Shown in pieces: positions 24,081 to 32,283 of a stretch of 41,121 bases of DNA. A program made the position numbers and the translations under genes. This DNA comes from Aequorivita sp. (GTDB lineage: Bacteria; Bacteroidota; Bacteroidia; Flavobacteriales; Flavobacteriaceae). Each line of letters opens with the position of its first letter. Within the stretch, counting starts at the first letter, position 1. The stretch covers positions 1-41,121 of the forward strand of contig JAPKFY010000011.1 of NCBI GenBank assembly GCA_026646335.1, written 5' to 3'. The notes beneath the pieces are model-generated. The model did not search any database, was not told where the DNA came from, and saw only the letters and a list, made by a program, of their open reading frames with translations.

Positions 24081-24488
24081 ATGATCAAAAGGAAAATTGA
24101 ATCCCGCGAAGAAGTGTCTTTGCTCGTTAGGACATTCTATTCAAAAGTGAGGAAAGACACACTTCTTGGGCCTATTTTCAATGGAATTATAACCGATTGG
24201 GAAACCCACCTTGAACTGCTTACCGATTTCTGGGAAACCAATTTATTTTATGCGCGCAAATACTTCGGAAATCCTATGCATGCACACATTGAAGTAGACA
24301 AAAAAGTGGGCGGTACCATTAACGAACTTCATTTTGGCACGTGGATAAATCTATGGCACGAAACCATTGATGAACTTTTTGAAGGCGAAACAGCCAATAT
24401 TGCAAAAAATCGGGCCCGAAATATGGGAACCTTCATTCATCTGAACATTTTCAACGCCCGAACCCCAGGCGCGGAAAAGTTAGAATAG
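24081..24488 (+). CDS. Group III truncated hemoglobin
   Basis: This 135-residue heme protein belongs to the 2-on-2 globins of group III. The family pattern is clear: FYSKVRKDTLLGPIFN (B helix with the distal Tyr), FWETNLFYARKYFGNPMHAHI, then the proximal His in ELHFGTWINLW and the AKNRARNMGTFIH C-terminal helix. Such proteins bind O2 or CO and may detoxify NO or peroxide or serve electron transfer; the function in Bacteroidota is not settled. It is encoded 3 bp after a small membrane protein, divergent from a Crp/Fnr regulator and followed by a cytochrome c biogenesis gene with its own promoter. Confidence 0.95.
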   Translation: MIKRKIESREEVSLLVRTFYSKVRKDTLLGPIFNGIITDWETHLELLTDFWETNLFYARKYFGNPMHAHIEVDKKVGGTINELHFGTWINLWHETIDELFEGETANIAKNRARNMGTFIHLNIFNARTPGAEKLE

Positions 24489-24513
24489 TTAACAGATTTC
24501 AGTAGTCTAAATG

Positions 24514-24537
24514 GGCGCAATTCCTTATTTTTGCGCC
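24514..24537 (+). promoter_or_regulatory. ccsBA promoter overlapped by an inverted repeat
   Basis: TATTTTTG (24526-24533) is a match to the -7 consensus, 17 bp before the ATG at 24551. A perfect 7-bp inverted repeat, GGCGCAA (24514-24520) and TTGCGCC (24531-24537), has a 10-bp loop that contains most of the -7 box. It could be an operator, or a weak terminator for the hemoglobin gene, but there is no T tract after it. Confidence 0.5.
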
Positions 24538-24550
24538 AAAATTACCTATA

Positions 24551-27500
24551 ATGCAAAAAAAGATTGCTTCCGTTCTTTTCTCCACACGTTTAACAGCCGT
24601 TTTATTTATCGTTTTTGCAGTCGCTATGGCCGCGGGAACATTTATGGACGCCGATTCACAAAGTCCACCAACGCCATACACTAGAGAGCTTATATACAAC
24701 GCTTGGTGGTTTGAGGCTATAATGTTGCTTTTTGCAATCAACTTCGTTGGCAATATTTTTAGATATAACCTCCACAAACGCGAAATGTGGGCTTCGCTGA
24801 TGTTGCACTTGGCTTTTATCTTGGTAATTATAGGTGCTTTCGTTACGCGTTACATTGGTTTTGAAGGCGTAATGCACATTCGTGAAGGGCAGACCGAAAA
24901 TTCAATCCTTTCAGAACAAACTTATTTAGACGTCTTTATTGATGGCGACTATATGGTGGATGGCGTGGCGCAACGCAGAAAATTGAAGCCAAAGAAACTC
25001 AGGCTTTCCGAAAAACTGAACAATAATTTCAGTATAAACACAGATTACAACGGTCAACCCCTAACTATTAAATTTAAAGACTTTATCAGTGGCGCTAAGG
25101 AAGGATTAACAAAATCTGAAAATGGCGAAGAATACCTTAAAATAGTGGAATCTGGCGATGGGGAACGACACGACCACTGGGTGAAAGTTGGTGAGGTTTC
25201 CGATATTCACAACATTCTTTTCGCAATTAACAAGCCTACTGAAGGCGCAATAAATATCATCTATTCCGAAGATGGAAACTATACCATTTCCAGTCCTTTT
25301 GAAGGGGATTTTATGAGAATGGCAGACCAAATGCAGGGCGAGGTAGCTGCAGACAGTGTGCAAACATTTAATTTACGCTCGCTTTACAGAATGGGCGGTA
25401 TCTCTTTTGTTGTACCAGAACCAATCACCAAAGGAAAATTCGGCATTGTGAAAGCAGAGGCTGGCGAAGCTGCCAACCAAGATGCCCTGATTCTTGAGGT
25501 TTCTTCAAAGGACGAAACCAAAACCGTGGAACTCCTTGGAGGAAAGGGTACGGCAATCAATCCCACCGAAACCGAAATAGCAGGGCTGAAGGTGTATATG
25601 AGCTATGGTTCCGAAAGTATGGATTTGCCTTTCAGCATCACATTAAATGATTTTATTGCCGAAAAATACCCTGGAACCGAAAAAGGGTATTCTTCCTTCA
25701 AAAGTAAGGTCACGGTTATTAATCCAGACAAAACCCATTTTGATGCGGACATTTTTATGAACAACGTTTTGGACCATCAAGGCTACCGTTTTTTTCAATC
25801 GGGGTTTGACCCTGATGAGGGTGGAACCATTCTTTCGGTGAACCACGACTGGTGGGGAACTTGGATTACTTACATCGGTTATTTTTTCCTTTATATAGGA
25901 TTAATGGGAATACTATTCTTTAAGGGCAGCCGTTTTAAAAATTTAGAAAAAATTCTGAGCCGTATCAAGAAAAAGAAAGCTAAAATGACAATGCTGTTGG
26001 TGTTGTTCGTCTCTCTTTCGGGTATGGCGCAAGAGGCTAAAGAACCGGCACACACAGTGGTTCCAAAGCAACAGATAGATTCGTTGATAAAAGCCAATGC
26101 AGTCAGCAAAGAACACGCTGCAAAGTTTGGGCATTTGATAATTCAGGACAATGGGCGGATGAAGCCTATCAACACTTTTGCAAGTGAATTGTTGCGGAAA
26201 ATAAGCCGTAGCGGTAGCTACGAAGGTTTGGACGCCAATCAGGTTTTTATTTCGATGACAGAGTTCCCAAGACTTTGGGTAGAAGTACCGCTGATTGCTT
26301 TAAAACGCGGTAATGACAGTATCCGCCACGTTGCCGGCGTGCCCGAGGGACAAAAGGATATTGCGCTGCTCGACCTTTTTGACGAAAGAGGAAACTATAA
26401 GCTGGAGCCTTATTTGGAAGCAGCCACCCGCACTTCAAATCCCAACCAGTTTCAAAAAGATTTCATTAGGGCCCACGAAAACTTTTCACTTTTGAATGCC
26501 GCTTTAAGCGGAAGTATCCTAAAAATATTTCCTATTCCCGAAGATGAAGGCAACAAGTGGGTTTCATACCCAGAGTTGGGCGAAGCTAATTTGAAGGGAA
26601 TGGATTCGCTTTATGCCAAAAACATACTTCCGCTGTATTTCGATAGTTTGAAGAAGGCGCGTGAAAGTGGGGATTACACCCAGGCCAATGAGTTTTTGGA
26701 AAGTATCACCAATTTTCAGAAAAAATACGGAGCCGAAGTAATGCCTTCTGAAAACAGATTAAAAGCTGAGACAATTTACAACCAAGTTGATATCTTCAAC
26801 AGACTATACAAATATTTCGCAGTGTTCGGTATTTTGATGTTCGTGTTTATCATTGCGCAGCTTTTCAAGGATCGAAAAATTTTGCGAGTCCTCATAAAAA
26901 GTTCAAAAGCATTATTGTGGGTTTTCTTCGCATTAATGACACTTGGCTTGGCGCTGCGTTGGTATGTGAGTGGTCACGCACCTTGGAGTGATGCATATGA
27001 ATCTGTGATTTACGTGGCTTGGGCTACGGTTTTCTTTGGTCTTTCGTTTGGGCGTAAAAGTGATTTGACTGCGGCATCAACTGCCTTTGTGGGTGCAATC
27101 ATCCTTTGGGTGGCGCACGAAAACTGGTTGGATCCATCCATTGCGAACCTACAGCCTGTTTTGGACAGCTATTGGTTGATGATACACGTGGCTGTTATCG
27201 TTATGAGCTACGGACCTTTTACCCTCGGAATGATTTTAGCCGTAACATCGCTGTTTCTTATAATTTTTACAAACAAGAATAATTATAAAAACATGGAAAT
27301 CAACATCAGTGAGCTGACCGTCGTTACCGAAATGGCATTGACAGCGGGACTGGTATTGCTTACTATAGGAAACTTTTTGGGCGGACAGTGGGCCAATGAG
27401 AGTTGGGGCCGTTACTGGGGTTGGGACCCTAAGGAAACATGGGCGCTTATCAGTATTATGGTTTATGCTTTTGTAATTCACGCTAGATTGGTGCCGGGCC

Positions 27501-27742
27501 TACGCGGACGCTGGACATTCAATGTATTTGCGCTTTTTGCCTACGCATCCATTATGATGACCTACTTTGGAGTGAATTTTTACTTAAGCGGCTTGCATTC
27601 CTATGCAAGTGGTGATGCACCGGCAACACCAACCTTTGTTTGGTGGATAACCTTGTTCGCAGTAATTCTTAGTGTTGTATCGTATTTTAGGTATAAGAAG
27701 TTTTATGGGAAGAGGCCCCCTAACCCCCGAAGGGGGAATTAA
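24551..27742 (+). CDS. Fused cytochrome c biogenesis protein CcsBA (ResB-ResC)
   Basis: This 1063-residue inner-membrane protein carries heme to the outside and attaches it to apocytochrome c (System II). Residues 1-~470 are ResB/CcsB-like: three helices, a periplasmic region and a helix at ~433-458. Residues ~760-1055 are CcsA/ResC-like, with the tryptophan-rich WWD motif (WGRYWGWDPKETWALI, ~950-965) and histidines in MIHVAV and VIHARL. Between them is a periplasmic domain (~495-755). At residues 479-494 a signal-peptide-like segment (MTMLLVLFVSLSGMAQ) marks what looks like the old start of a second gene. The last eight residues come from a palindromic repeat. Fused CcsBA is usual in Bacteroidota. 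The -7 box sits just upstream. Confidence 0.93.
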   Translation: MQKKIASVLFSTRLTAVLFIVFAVAMAAGTFMDADSQSPPTPYTRELIYNAWWFEAIMLLFAINFVGNIFRYNLHKREMWASLMLHLAFILVIIGAFVTRYIGFEGVMHIREGQTENSILSEQTYLDVFIDGDYMVDGVAQRRKLKPKKLRLSEKLNNNFSINTDYNGQPLTIKFKDFISGAKEGLTKSENGEEYLKIVESGDGERHDHWVKVGEVSDIHNILFAINKPTEGAINIIYSEDGNYTISSPFEGDFMRMADQMQGEVAADSVQTFNLRSLYRMGGISFVVPEPITKGKFGIVKAEAGEAANQDALILEVSSKDETKTVELLGGKGTAINPTETEIAGLKVYMSYGSESMDLPFSITLNDFIAEKYPGTEKGYSSFKSKVTVINPDKTHFDADIFMNNVLDHQGYRFFQSGFDPDEGGTILSVNHDWWGTWITYIGYFFLYIGLMGILFFKGSRFKNLEKILSRIKKKKAKMTMLLVLFVSLSGMAQEAKEPAHTVVPKQQIDSLIKANAVSKEHAAKFGHLIIQDNGRMKPINTFASELLRKISRSGSYEGLDANQVFISMTEFPRLWVEVPLIALKRGNDSIRHVAGVPEGQKDIALLDLFDERGNYKLEPYLEAATRTSNPNQFQKDFIRAHENFSLLNAALSGSILKIFPIPEDEGNKWVSYPELGEANLKGMDSLYAKNILPLYFDSLKKARESGDYTQANEFLESITNFQKKYGAEVMPSENRLKAETIYNQVDIFNRLYKYFAVFGILMFVFIIAQLFKDRKILRVLIKSSKALLWVFFALMTLGLALRWYVSGHAPWSDAYESVIYVAWATVFFGLSFGRKSDLTAASTAFVGAIILWVAHENWLDPSIANLQPVLDSYWLMIHVAVIVMSYGPFTLGMILAVTSLFLIIFTNKNNYKNMEINISELTVVTEMALTAGLVLLTIGNFLGGQWANESWGRYWGWDPKETWALISIMVYAFVIHARLVPGLRGRWTFNVFALFAYASIMMTYFGVNFYLSGLHSYASGDAPATPTFVWWITLFAVILSVVSYFRYKKFYGKRPPNPRRGN
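27713..27742. repeat. CCCCC-GAA-GGGGG palindromic repeat forming the end of ccsBA
   Basis: GGCCCCCTAA leads into CCCCCGAAGGGGG (27724-27736) and AATTAA plus an A run. I recall this CCCCTAACCCCCGAAGGGGGAA type as a frequent intergenic repeat of Bacteroidota. Here it supplies the last residues (PPNPRRGN) and the stop codon of CcsBA. The stem with GAA loop may also slow or stop transcription. Confidence 0.7.
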
Positions 27743-27749
27743 AAAAAAA

Positions 27750-27786
27750 CCACGAAGACACAAATAATACATTCGTGAATTCGTGG
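27750..27786. repeat. CCACGAA...TTCGTGG imperfect palindrome between ccsBA and fumC
   Basis: The outer arms CCACGAA (27750-27756) and TTCGTGG (27780-27786) pair perfectly, and the inner CAC/GTG pairs continue the stem imperfectly. Similar CCACGAATTCACGAAT strings recur between flavobacterial genes (recollection). It lies between the ends of two converging genes and may serve as their terminator. Two near-copies of TCTAAAAAACTACCG follow at 27787-27815. Confidence 0.6.
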
Positions 27787-27819
27787 TCTAAAAAACTACC
27801 GTCTAAAAACTACCGACTA

Positions 27820-29205
27820 CTAAACCATATCCTCTGGCTTTACCCATTCGTCAAATTCTTTCGCAGTTACGTAGCCAAGGTTTACGGCTTCTTCTTTTAA
27901 TGTAGTTCCGTTTTTGTGGGCGGTGTTTGCAATTTCAGCAGCTTTGTAATACCCAATTTTTGGGTTCAAGGCAGTTACAAGCATCAAACTGTTGTTCAAC
28001 TGTTTTTTGATTACTTCGTAGTTTGGCTCGATACCTTGTGCGCAATGCACATCAAACGAAACACAGGCATCGCCAATCAATTGTGCAGACTGAAGGAAAT
28101 TAGCAGCCATTACAGGCTTGAAAACGTTCAGTTCAAACTGTCCCTGCATTCCACCAACAGCAATGGCCATATCGTTCCCGATAACTTGTGCACAAACCAT
28201 TGTTAAGGCTTCACACTGCGTTGGGTTTACTTTTCCGGGCATAATGGAGGAGCCAGGTTCGTTCGCGGGAATATTGATTTCTCCAATTCCACTTCTTGGG
28301 CCGCTGGCAAGCATTCGCACATCGTTTGCAATTTTGTTGAGCGAAACAGCCAATTGTTTCAATGCCCCGTGGCTTTCCACAAAAGCATCGTGTGCAGCTA
28401 ATGCCTCAAACTTGTTTTTTGCGGTTACGAAAGGCAGATTTGTGAATTTTGCAATGTATTCCGCAACTTTCACATCGTACCCTTTTGGAGTGTTTAAGCC
28501 AGTTCCAACTGCTGTTCCGCCCAAAGCGAGCTCTGCCAAATGTGGAAGTGTATTTTTTAAGGCTTTTATTCCGTGTTGAAGTTGTGCTGCATAACCGCTA
28601 AATTCCTGTCCAAGGGTTAGGGGAGTGGCGTCCATAAAATGGGTGCGGCCTATTTTTACTACATTTTTATATTCCTCAGCCTTTTTGGAAAGTGTTTTTT
28701 GAAGTTGCCCAACGCCGGGAAGCGTGGTTTCAATTAATTTTTTATAGGCCGCAATATGCATTCCCGTTGGGAAGGTATCGTTTGAGGATTGCGATTTGTT
28801 CACGTCATCATTTGGTTGAAGTGTTTTATCGCCTTCACCAATGGTTTTTCCGGCCAATTGCTGGGCGCGATTGGCAATCACTTCGTTCACGTTCATATTG
28901 CTTTGGGTGCCGCTTCCGGTTTGCCAGATTACCAATGGGAACTGATCGTCGTGCTTTCCTTCCAAAATTTCATCGCATACTTTTGCAATCAAATCTCTTT
29001 TTTCTTCAGGAAGAACACCGAGTTCACAATTGGTGTATGCCGCAGCTTTTTTCAAATAGGCAAAACCGTATATTATTTCCATCGGCATGGAAGCTCTTGG
29101 TCCGATTTTAAAATTTTCAAAAGAACGCTCTGTTTGTGCGCCCCACAGTTTGTCGGCAGGTACTTTTACCTCGCCCATGGTGTCTTTTTCTATTCTGTAT
29201 TGCAT
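27820..29205 (-). CDS. fumC: Class II fumarate hydratase (fumarase C)
   Basis: This 461-residue TCA-cycle enzyme interconverts fumarate and malate without an iron-sulfur cluster. The family signature is [16 protein letters not shown]; other conserved strings are [33 protein letters not shown] and [17 protein letters not shown] (the catalytic His-Thr region). The ATG at 29205 ([20 protein letters not shown]) matches the family N-terminus; a frame extending to 29301 would include the leader hairpin and was rejected. The leader of about 88 nt is rich in palindromes and starts with the hairpin also present upstream of purL. It converges with ccsBA and is divergent from a 55-residue membrane protein gene. 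Confidence 0.97.
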   Translation of the reverse strand: MQYRIEKDTMGEVKVPADKLWGAQTERSFENFKIGPRASMPMEIIYGFAYLKKAAAYTNCELGVLPEEKRDLIAKVCDEILEGKHDDQFPLVIWQTGSGTQSNMNVNEVIANRAQQLAGKTIGEGDKTLQPNDDVNKSQSSNDTFPTGMHIAAYKKLIETTLPGVGQLQKTLSKKAEEYKNVVKIGRTHFMDATPLTLGQEFSGYAAQLQHGIKALKNTLPHLAELALGGTAVGTGLNTPKGYDVKVAEYIAKFTNLPFVTAKNKFEALAAHDAFVESHGALKQLAVSLNKIANDVRMLASGPRSGIGEINIPANEPGSSIMPGKVNPTQCEALTMVCAQVIGNDMAIAVGGMQGQFELNVFKPVMAANFLQSAQLIGDACVSFDVHCAQGIEPNYEVIKKQLNNSLMLVTALNPKIGYYKAAEIANTAHKNGTTLKEEAVNLGYVTAKEFDEWVKPEDMV

Positions 29206-29244
29206 TGTTAAAGTGTTTATTTTTAAGTTATTTACGCTTCTTGA

Positions 29245-29256
29245 CCAAAGCTTTGG
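29245..29256. repeat. 12-bp perfect palindrome in the fumC leader
   Basis: CCAAAGCTTTGG is self-complementary over 12 bp. It lies in the untranslated leader of fumC, between the 5' hairpin and the start codon, 40 bp upstream of the ATG. Confidence 0.6.
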
Positions 29257-29265
29257 AACTTTTTG

Positions 29266-29293
29266 GAACTCCTTCGCCAAGGCTTCGGAGTTC
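29266..29293 (-). promoter_or_regulatory. 5'-leader hairpin of fumC (same element as in purL leader)
   Basis: On the fumC strand: GAACTCC, then GAAGCCTTGGCGAA, then GGAGTTC. The outer arms pair perfectly over 7 bp, GAA faces GAA, and GCC pairs with GGC around TT. It starts 5 nt after the -7 box, so it should form the first bases of the mRNA, 60 nt before the ATG. Confidence 0.6.
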
Positions 29294-29298
29294 GTAGG

Positions 29299-29329
29299 CA
29301 AAGGTACGGAAAAGCCAAAAGTTGTTCAA
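29299..29329 (-). promoter_or_regulatory. fumC promoter
   Basis: TACCTTTG at 29306-29299 and TTG at 29329-29327 are separated by 20 bp, a good Bacteroidota -33/-7 promoter. A 12-bp near-palindrome, AGCCGCACGGCT (29329-29340), touches the -33 element and could be an operator. Confidence 0.65.
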
Positions 29330-29373
29330 GCCGCACGGCTGTTTATTTGTTGTGAATAAATCAGATAGTTTTG

Positions 29374-29405
29374 TTGTTGTTTTACAAAAAAACTTTTTAT
29401 CTTTG
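29374..29405 (+). promoter_or_regulatory. Promoter of the 55-residue membrane protein gene
   Basis: TTG at 29374-29376 and TATCTTTG at 29398-29405 have 21-bp spacing, fitting the Bacteroidota promoter pattern. The predicted leader is about 20 nt. Confidence 0.6.
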
Positions 29406-29431
29406 GGGCATCAATTTAAAACCACCACACC

Positions 29432-29599
29432 ATGTTTACATTTGAACAATATTTAGGATTTATCGCAATAATGACTGTAGTTACCATGGGATTTTGGTTG
29501 ATGATATTCTTGGTAGGAATTCTTCCATATTGGATTGGAGGCTCACTTTACGAAAGTTGGAAAATGAAGCGTGATGAAAAGAAAAAATTGAAATCGTAA
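29432..29599 (+). CDS. 55-residue single-pass membrane protein
   Basis: This gene encodes MFTFEQYLGF followed by one long hydrophobic helix (IAIMTVVTMGFWLMIFLVG) and an ILPYWIGGSLYES amphipathic stretch, ending in a lysine-rich tail (KMKRDEKKKLKS). It has its own promoter (TTG-21-TATCTTTG) and a strong terminator immediately after, so it is a free-standing single-gene transcript and clearly real despite its size. I do not recognise a characterised family. The basic tail is expected to face the cytoplasm. Possible roles are a small regulator or stabiliser of a membrane complex, but nothing in the sequence decides. Confidence 0.75.
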   Translation: MFTFEQYLGFIAIMTVVTMGFWLMIFLVGILPYWIGGSLYESWKMKRDEKKKLKS

Positions 29600-29620
29600 T
29601 TTCAAACTGAAATATATTTA

Positions 29621-29648
29621 AAAAGGGAACCAAATTGGTTCCCTTTTT
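29621..29648. terminator. Intrinsic terminator after the 55-residue protein gene
   Basis: A perfect 12-bp stem (AAAAGGGAACCA with TGGTTCCCTTTT) with a 3-nt loop is followed by seven T in total. The A run on the other side may let it stop the converging outer-membrane protein gene as well. Confidence 0.88.
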
Positions 29649-29673
29649 TTATTCTGTGTTTTCTGCTAAATAA

Positions 29674-32169
29674 TTACCCTTCAAATCCACCTTCGTCTTC
29701 ACCATTCATACGTCCAGAACGCTGGCGTTGTTTTTTCTGGTTGAAACGATACGTAAATGTAAGTGTTACTTGGCGCTGTCTCCATTGGAATTCGCTTTCA
29801 CTGGTAAATGTATCTGTTGTAGTAAGACTGCTTCTTTTTCGCGAGTTGAACAAATCGCTTACGTTCAAAGCCAAAGTGCCATTATCGTTAATAATATCTT
29901 TGCTCATTGCCATATCTACGGAAAGGATGCCTTCATATTCGGTTTGCGAATTGTTTGAAGGACCTCTGTAGAATGCATTGGTCTGCCATTCAATTTTAGC
30001 GGGAAGTTTTATCTTACTGCTGAAACGCCCAAAATAGCTTGTGTTTTCTGCACCGTAATCTATATCATTGTAAAATCCTTCCGTTTTGAACTGGAAATAA
30101 TTGAAACTTCCGTTTAGATTAAGCCATTTTGTTGGATTGTAGAGTAAACCAGCCTCAAAACCATAGCGTTGGTTGGTAGAGAGATTGATGGGAAATGTAC
30201 GGATAACTGGAATTCCGTTGCTGGTTACTTCTCCAGTTTCTTCCTGAACTCTTTCAAAGGCATCTGTTTCGTATTGATAGTAGATAGAAGTAGTTAATGT
30301 TAGTTTTTTCCACCGTTTTAAATAACCCAAATCAAAAGCGCTTGCATAAGCAGGGTCTAAATCTGGGTTTCCTTGAAATACATTTGCTTCACTGGAACGA
30401 GAAGGGAAGGGATTGATATACCAGCTTCGCGGTCTATTGATCCGTTTGTTATAACCTAATGTGATGTTTTCGTTTTCTTTCAGTTCAAACGTAAGATTCA
30501 CGGTAGGGAAGAGGCCAGTGTAGTTTTTATCAAAGTTTAAATCGTAAGGCACATCTTCCGAAACATTTTCGGCATCAACTTTTCCTATCATCTGGGTGTT
30601 CTCAACACGAAGACCAAGCAGGAAGGAGAACTTTCCAAATTTGTTTCCGTATTGTGAATAAAAGGCATGAACGTTTTGATCATAAGTGAAGATATTTGAA
30701 AGACTGTCATTTCTCACAAATGCGCCCGTAATCCCTATTTCTTGAAATAAAGTATAATCTGTTTGGTTCTCTTCAAAATTACCTCGGTAACCTGCCTCAA
30801 ACTGTGCGTTTTCACCAATGGGAAGCACATAATCTACTTGTGCCAGATATTCCTTTTCGTTTTCTATTTGAATAATATCCTCCGAAGGAAGTACTGTAGT
30901 ACTGGGAAAAGTTCTTTGATCTGTAATGAGTGACCGCTGAGTATCCTCGCCGCGATCGTATTGAAGATCGGCAGTTAACTTATGGCCTTTGTCATTAAAG
31001 TTGTTTTGATAGTTTAACGAGAATTGATAGTTGAAGTCCTCTTCACTTTCATTTTCGATTCTTAGAGTGCTTTCCTCAACAATATTATCATTGTAATTTG
31101 AAGTATTGTTGGTGGTCTTGTCATCGCCGTCGCCTTTGCGGTAAAAGCCACTTGCAGTAACAGAAGATTTATCGTTTAAGAAATATTCAATTCCCAAATT
31201 TGTATTGAAACCTTTCCCCATCCTATCATATTTTCTGTTTTCAATAACCTGATCGAATTGCGGATCTGTCGTTACAGGATTTCCATCGCCATCCAGGAAG
31301 GTGCGTGGAAAATATCGGTTATCGAAATAGGCTTTACCTGGGCCACTTCTATAATAAACTCCGGTTGTATTAAAAATATTGAATTTGTCTGTGCGCAAGT
31401 TTATATTTCCTGAAGCACTGCTGTTCAGAGGAACCCCCATGCTGGTGCTAAGTGAGCCGTTAAGGCCGAGCGTTTTTTCTTTTTTAAGAATAATGTTCAA
31501 AATTCCGGCTGTTCCTTCGGCATCGTACCTAGCGGAAGGCGATGTGATTACTTCAACCCTTTCAATTGCTTCGGCAGGAAGCTGGCGCAGGGCATCAGTT
31601 GAACCAAATCCAGCAATTGCAGAAGGTTTTCCGTTGATTAGTATTTTAACGTTATCATTTCCACGTAGCGCAATGGTGCCATCCACATCTACTGTTACGG
31701 ATGGAACGTTATTTAATGCATCACTTACCGTGGCACCGCCTGCGGTAAGGTCCTTGCCAATATTATATATCTTTTTGTCGAGCCTAACTTGCACCTCTGT
31801 GGTTTCAGCTCGTACCACTACCTCGTCCAAACTGGCGGCATCCAATGCCAATTTTACGGTTGGAAGGGTTGTATTTTTGGTCAAGTTTTGGTTTGTGACC
31901 TCCTTGGTTTTATAGGAAATAAATTCATATTTAACAGTATAGACACCTGCTGGGACATCAATATTGAATTTGCCCTCTGTATCTGTAATTCCGCCAGTTA
32001 CAATCTTTCCTTGCTTGTTAATGAATGAGACTGTGGAGTATTCCAATGGGTAATTGGTGCCATCTTCAAGGATGAGTCCTTTAACAGTAATTTGTTTTTT
32101 TTCAGGGTTTTGCGCTAACAGAATTGTTGTGGCAAATAGGAACAGGAGTGAGAATGTAAACTTCATCAA
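29674..32169 (-). CDS. TonB-dependent receptor-like outer membrane beta-barrel protein (OMP_b-brl_3 type)
   Basis: This 831-residue outer-membrane protein has a signal peptide ending ILLAQ, then a carboxypeptidase-regulatory-like Ig domain (~25-110; VKGLILEDGTNYPLEYSTV). A plug-like domain follows (~115-230; AGGATVSDALNNVPSVTVDVDG, then IALRGNDNVKILINGKPSA and RVEVITSPSARYDAEGTAG). The rest is a 22-strand-like barrel ending VTLTFTYRF and a short Gly/Glu-rich tail (RMNGEDEGGFEG), which is typical of the outer-membrane beta-barrel family PF14905. Members resemble TonB receptors but usually lack a SusD partner, as here, and ligands are unknown. The ATG pair at 32169/32166 is ambiguous by one residue. 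Confidence 0.9.
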   Translation of the reverse strand: MMKFTFSLLFLFATTILLAQNPEKKQITVKGLILEDGTNYPLEYSTVSFINKQGKIVTGGITDTEGKFNIDVPAGVYTVKYEFISYKTKEVTNQNLTKNTTLPTVKLALDAASLDEVVVRAETTEVQVRLDKKIYNIGKDLTAGGATVSDALNNVPSVTVDVDGTIALRGNDNVKILINGKPSAIAGFGSTDALRQLPAEAIERVEVITSPSARYDAEGTAGILNIILKKEKTLGLNGSLSTSMGVPLNSSASGNINLRTDKFNIFNTTGVYYRSGPGKAYFDNRYFPRTFLDGDGNPVTTDPQFDQVIENRKYDRMGKGFNTNLGIEYFLNDKSSVTASGFYRKGDGDDKTTNNTSNYNDNIVEESTLRIENESEEDFNYQFSLNYQNNFNDKGHKLTADLQYDRGEDTQRSLITDQRTFPSTTVLPSEDIIQIENEKEYLAQVDYVLPIGENAQFEAGYRGNFEENQTDYTLFQEIGITGAFVRNDSLSNIFTYDQNVHAFYSQYGNKFGKFSFLLGLRVENTQMIGKVDAENVSEDVPYDLNFDKNYTGLFPTVNLTFELKENENITLGYNKRINRPRSWYINPFPSRSSEANVFQGNPDLDPAYASAFDLGYLKRWKKLTLTTSIYYQYETDAFERVQEETGEVTSNGIPVIRTFPINLSTNQRYGFEAGLLYNPTKWLNLNGSFNYFQFKTEGFYNDIDYGAENTSYFGRFSSKIKLPAKIEWQTNAFYRGPSNNSQTEYEGILSVDMAMSKDIINDNGTLALNVSDLFNSRKRSSLTTTDTFTSESEFQWRQRQVTLTFTYRFNQKKQRQRSGRMNGEDEGGFEG

Positions 32170-32283
32170 ATTTTTAATCTTTTTGACTTGCGAAAATAGC
32201 CGTGGTTTAATTGGGAATTGCTAATTTCTTGTTAAATCTATTCCTGTGGGGGCGTGAATCTGTTAATCTTTGAAAACCTAAGT

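Noticed and set aside
28118-28579. Plus-strand 153-residue ORF opposite fumC, and similar long ORFs at 28692-29211
   Set aside because: They are antisense frames of a highly conserved gene, with no signals of their own and atypical composition.
29206-29301. Extended N-terminus (32 residues) of fumarase
   Set aside because: It covers the leader hairpin and begins within the -7 box; fumarase C normally starts at [11 protein letters not shown].
31379-31915. 178-residue plus-strand ORF opposite the beta-barrel protein gene
   Set aside because: It is an antisense frame within the conserved plug region, without start signals or recognisable domains.
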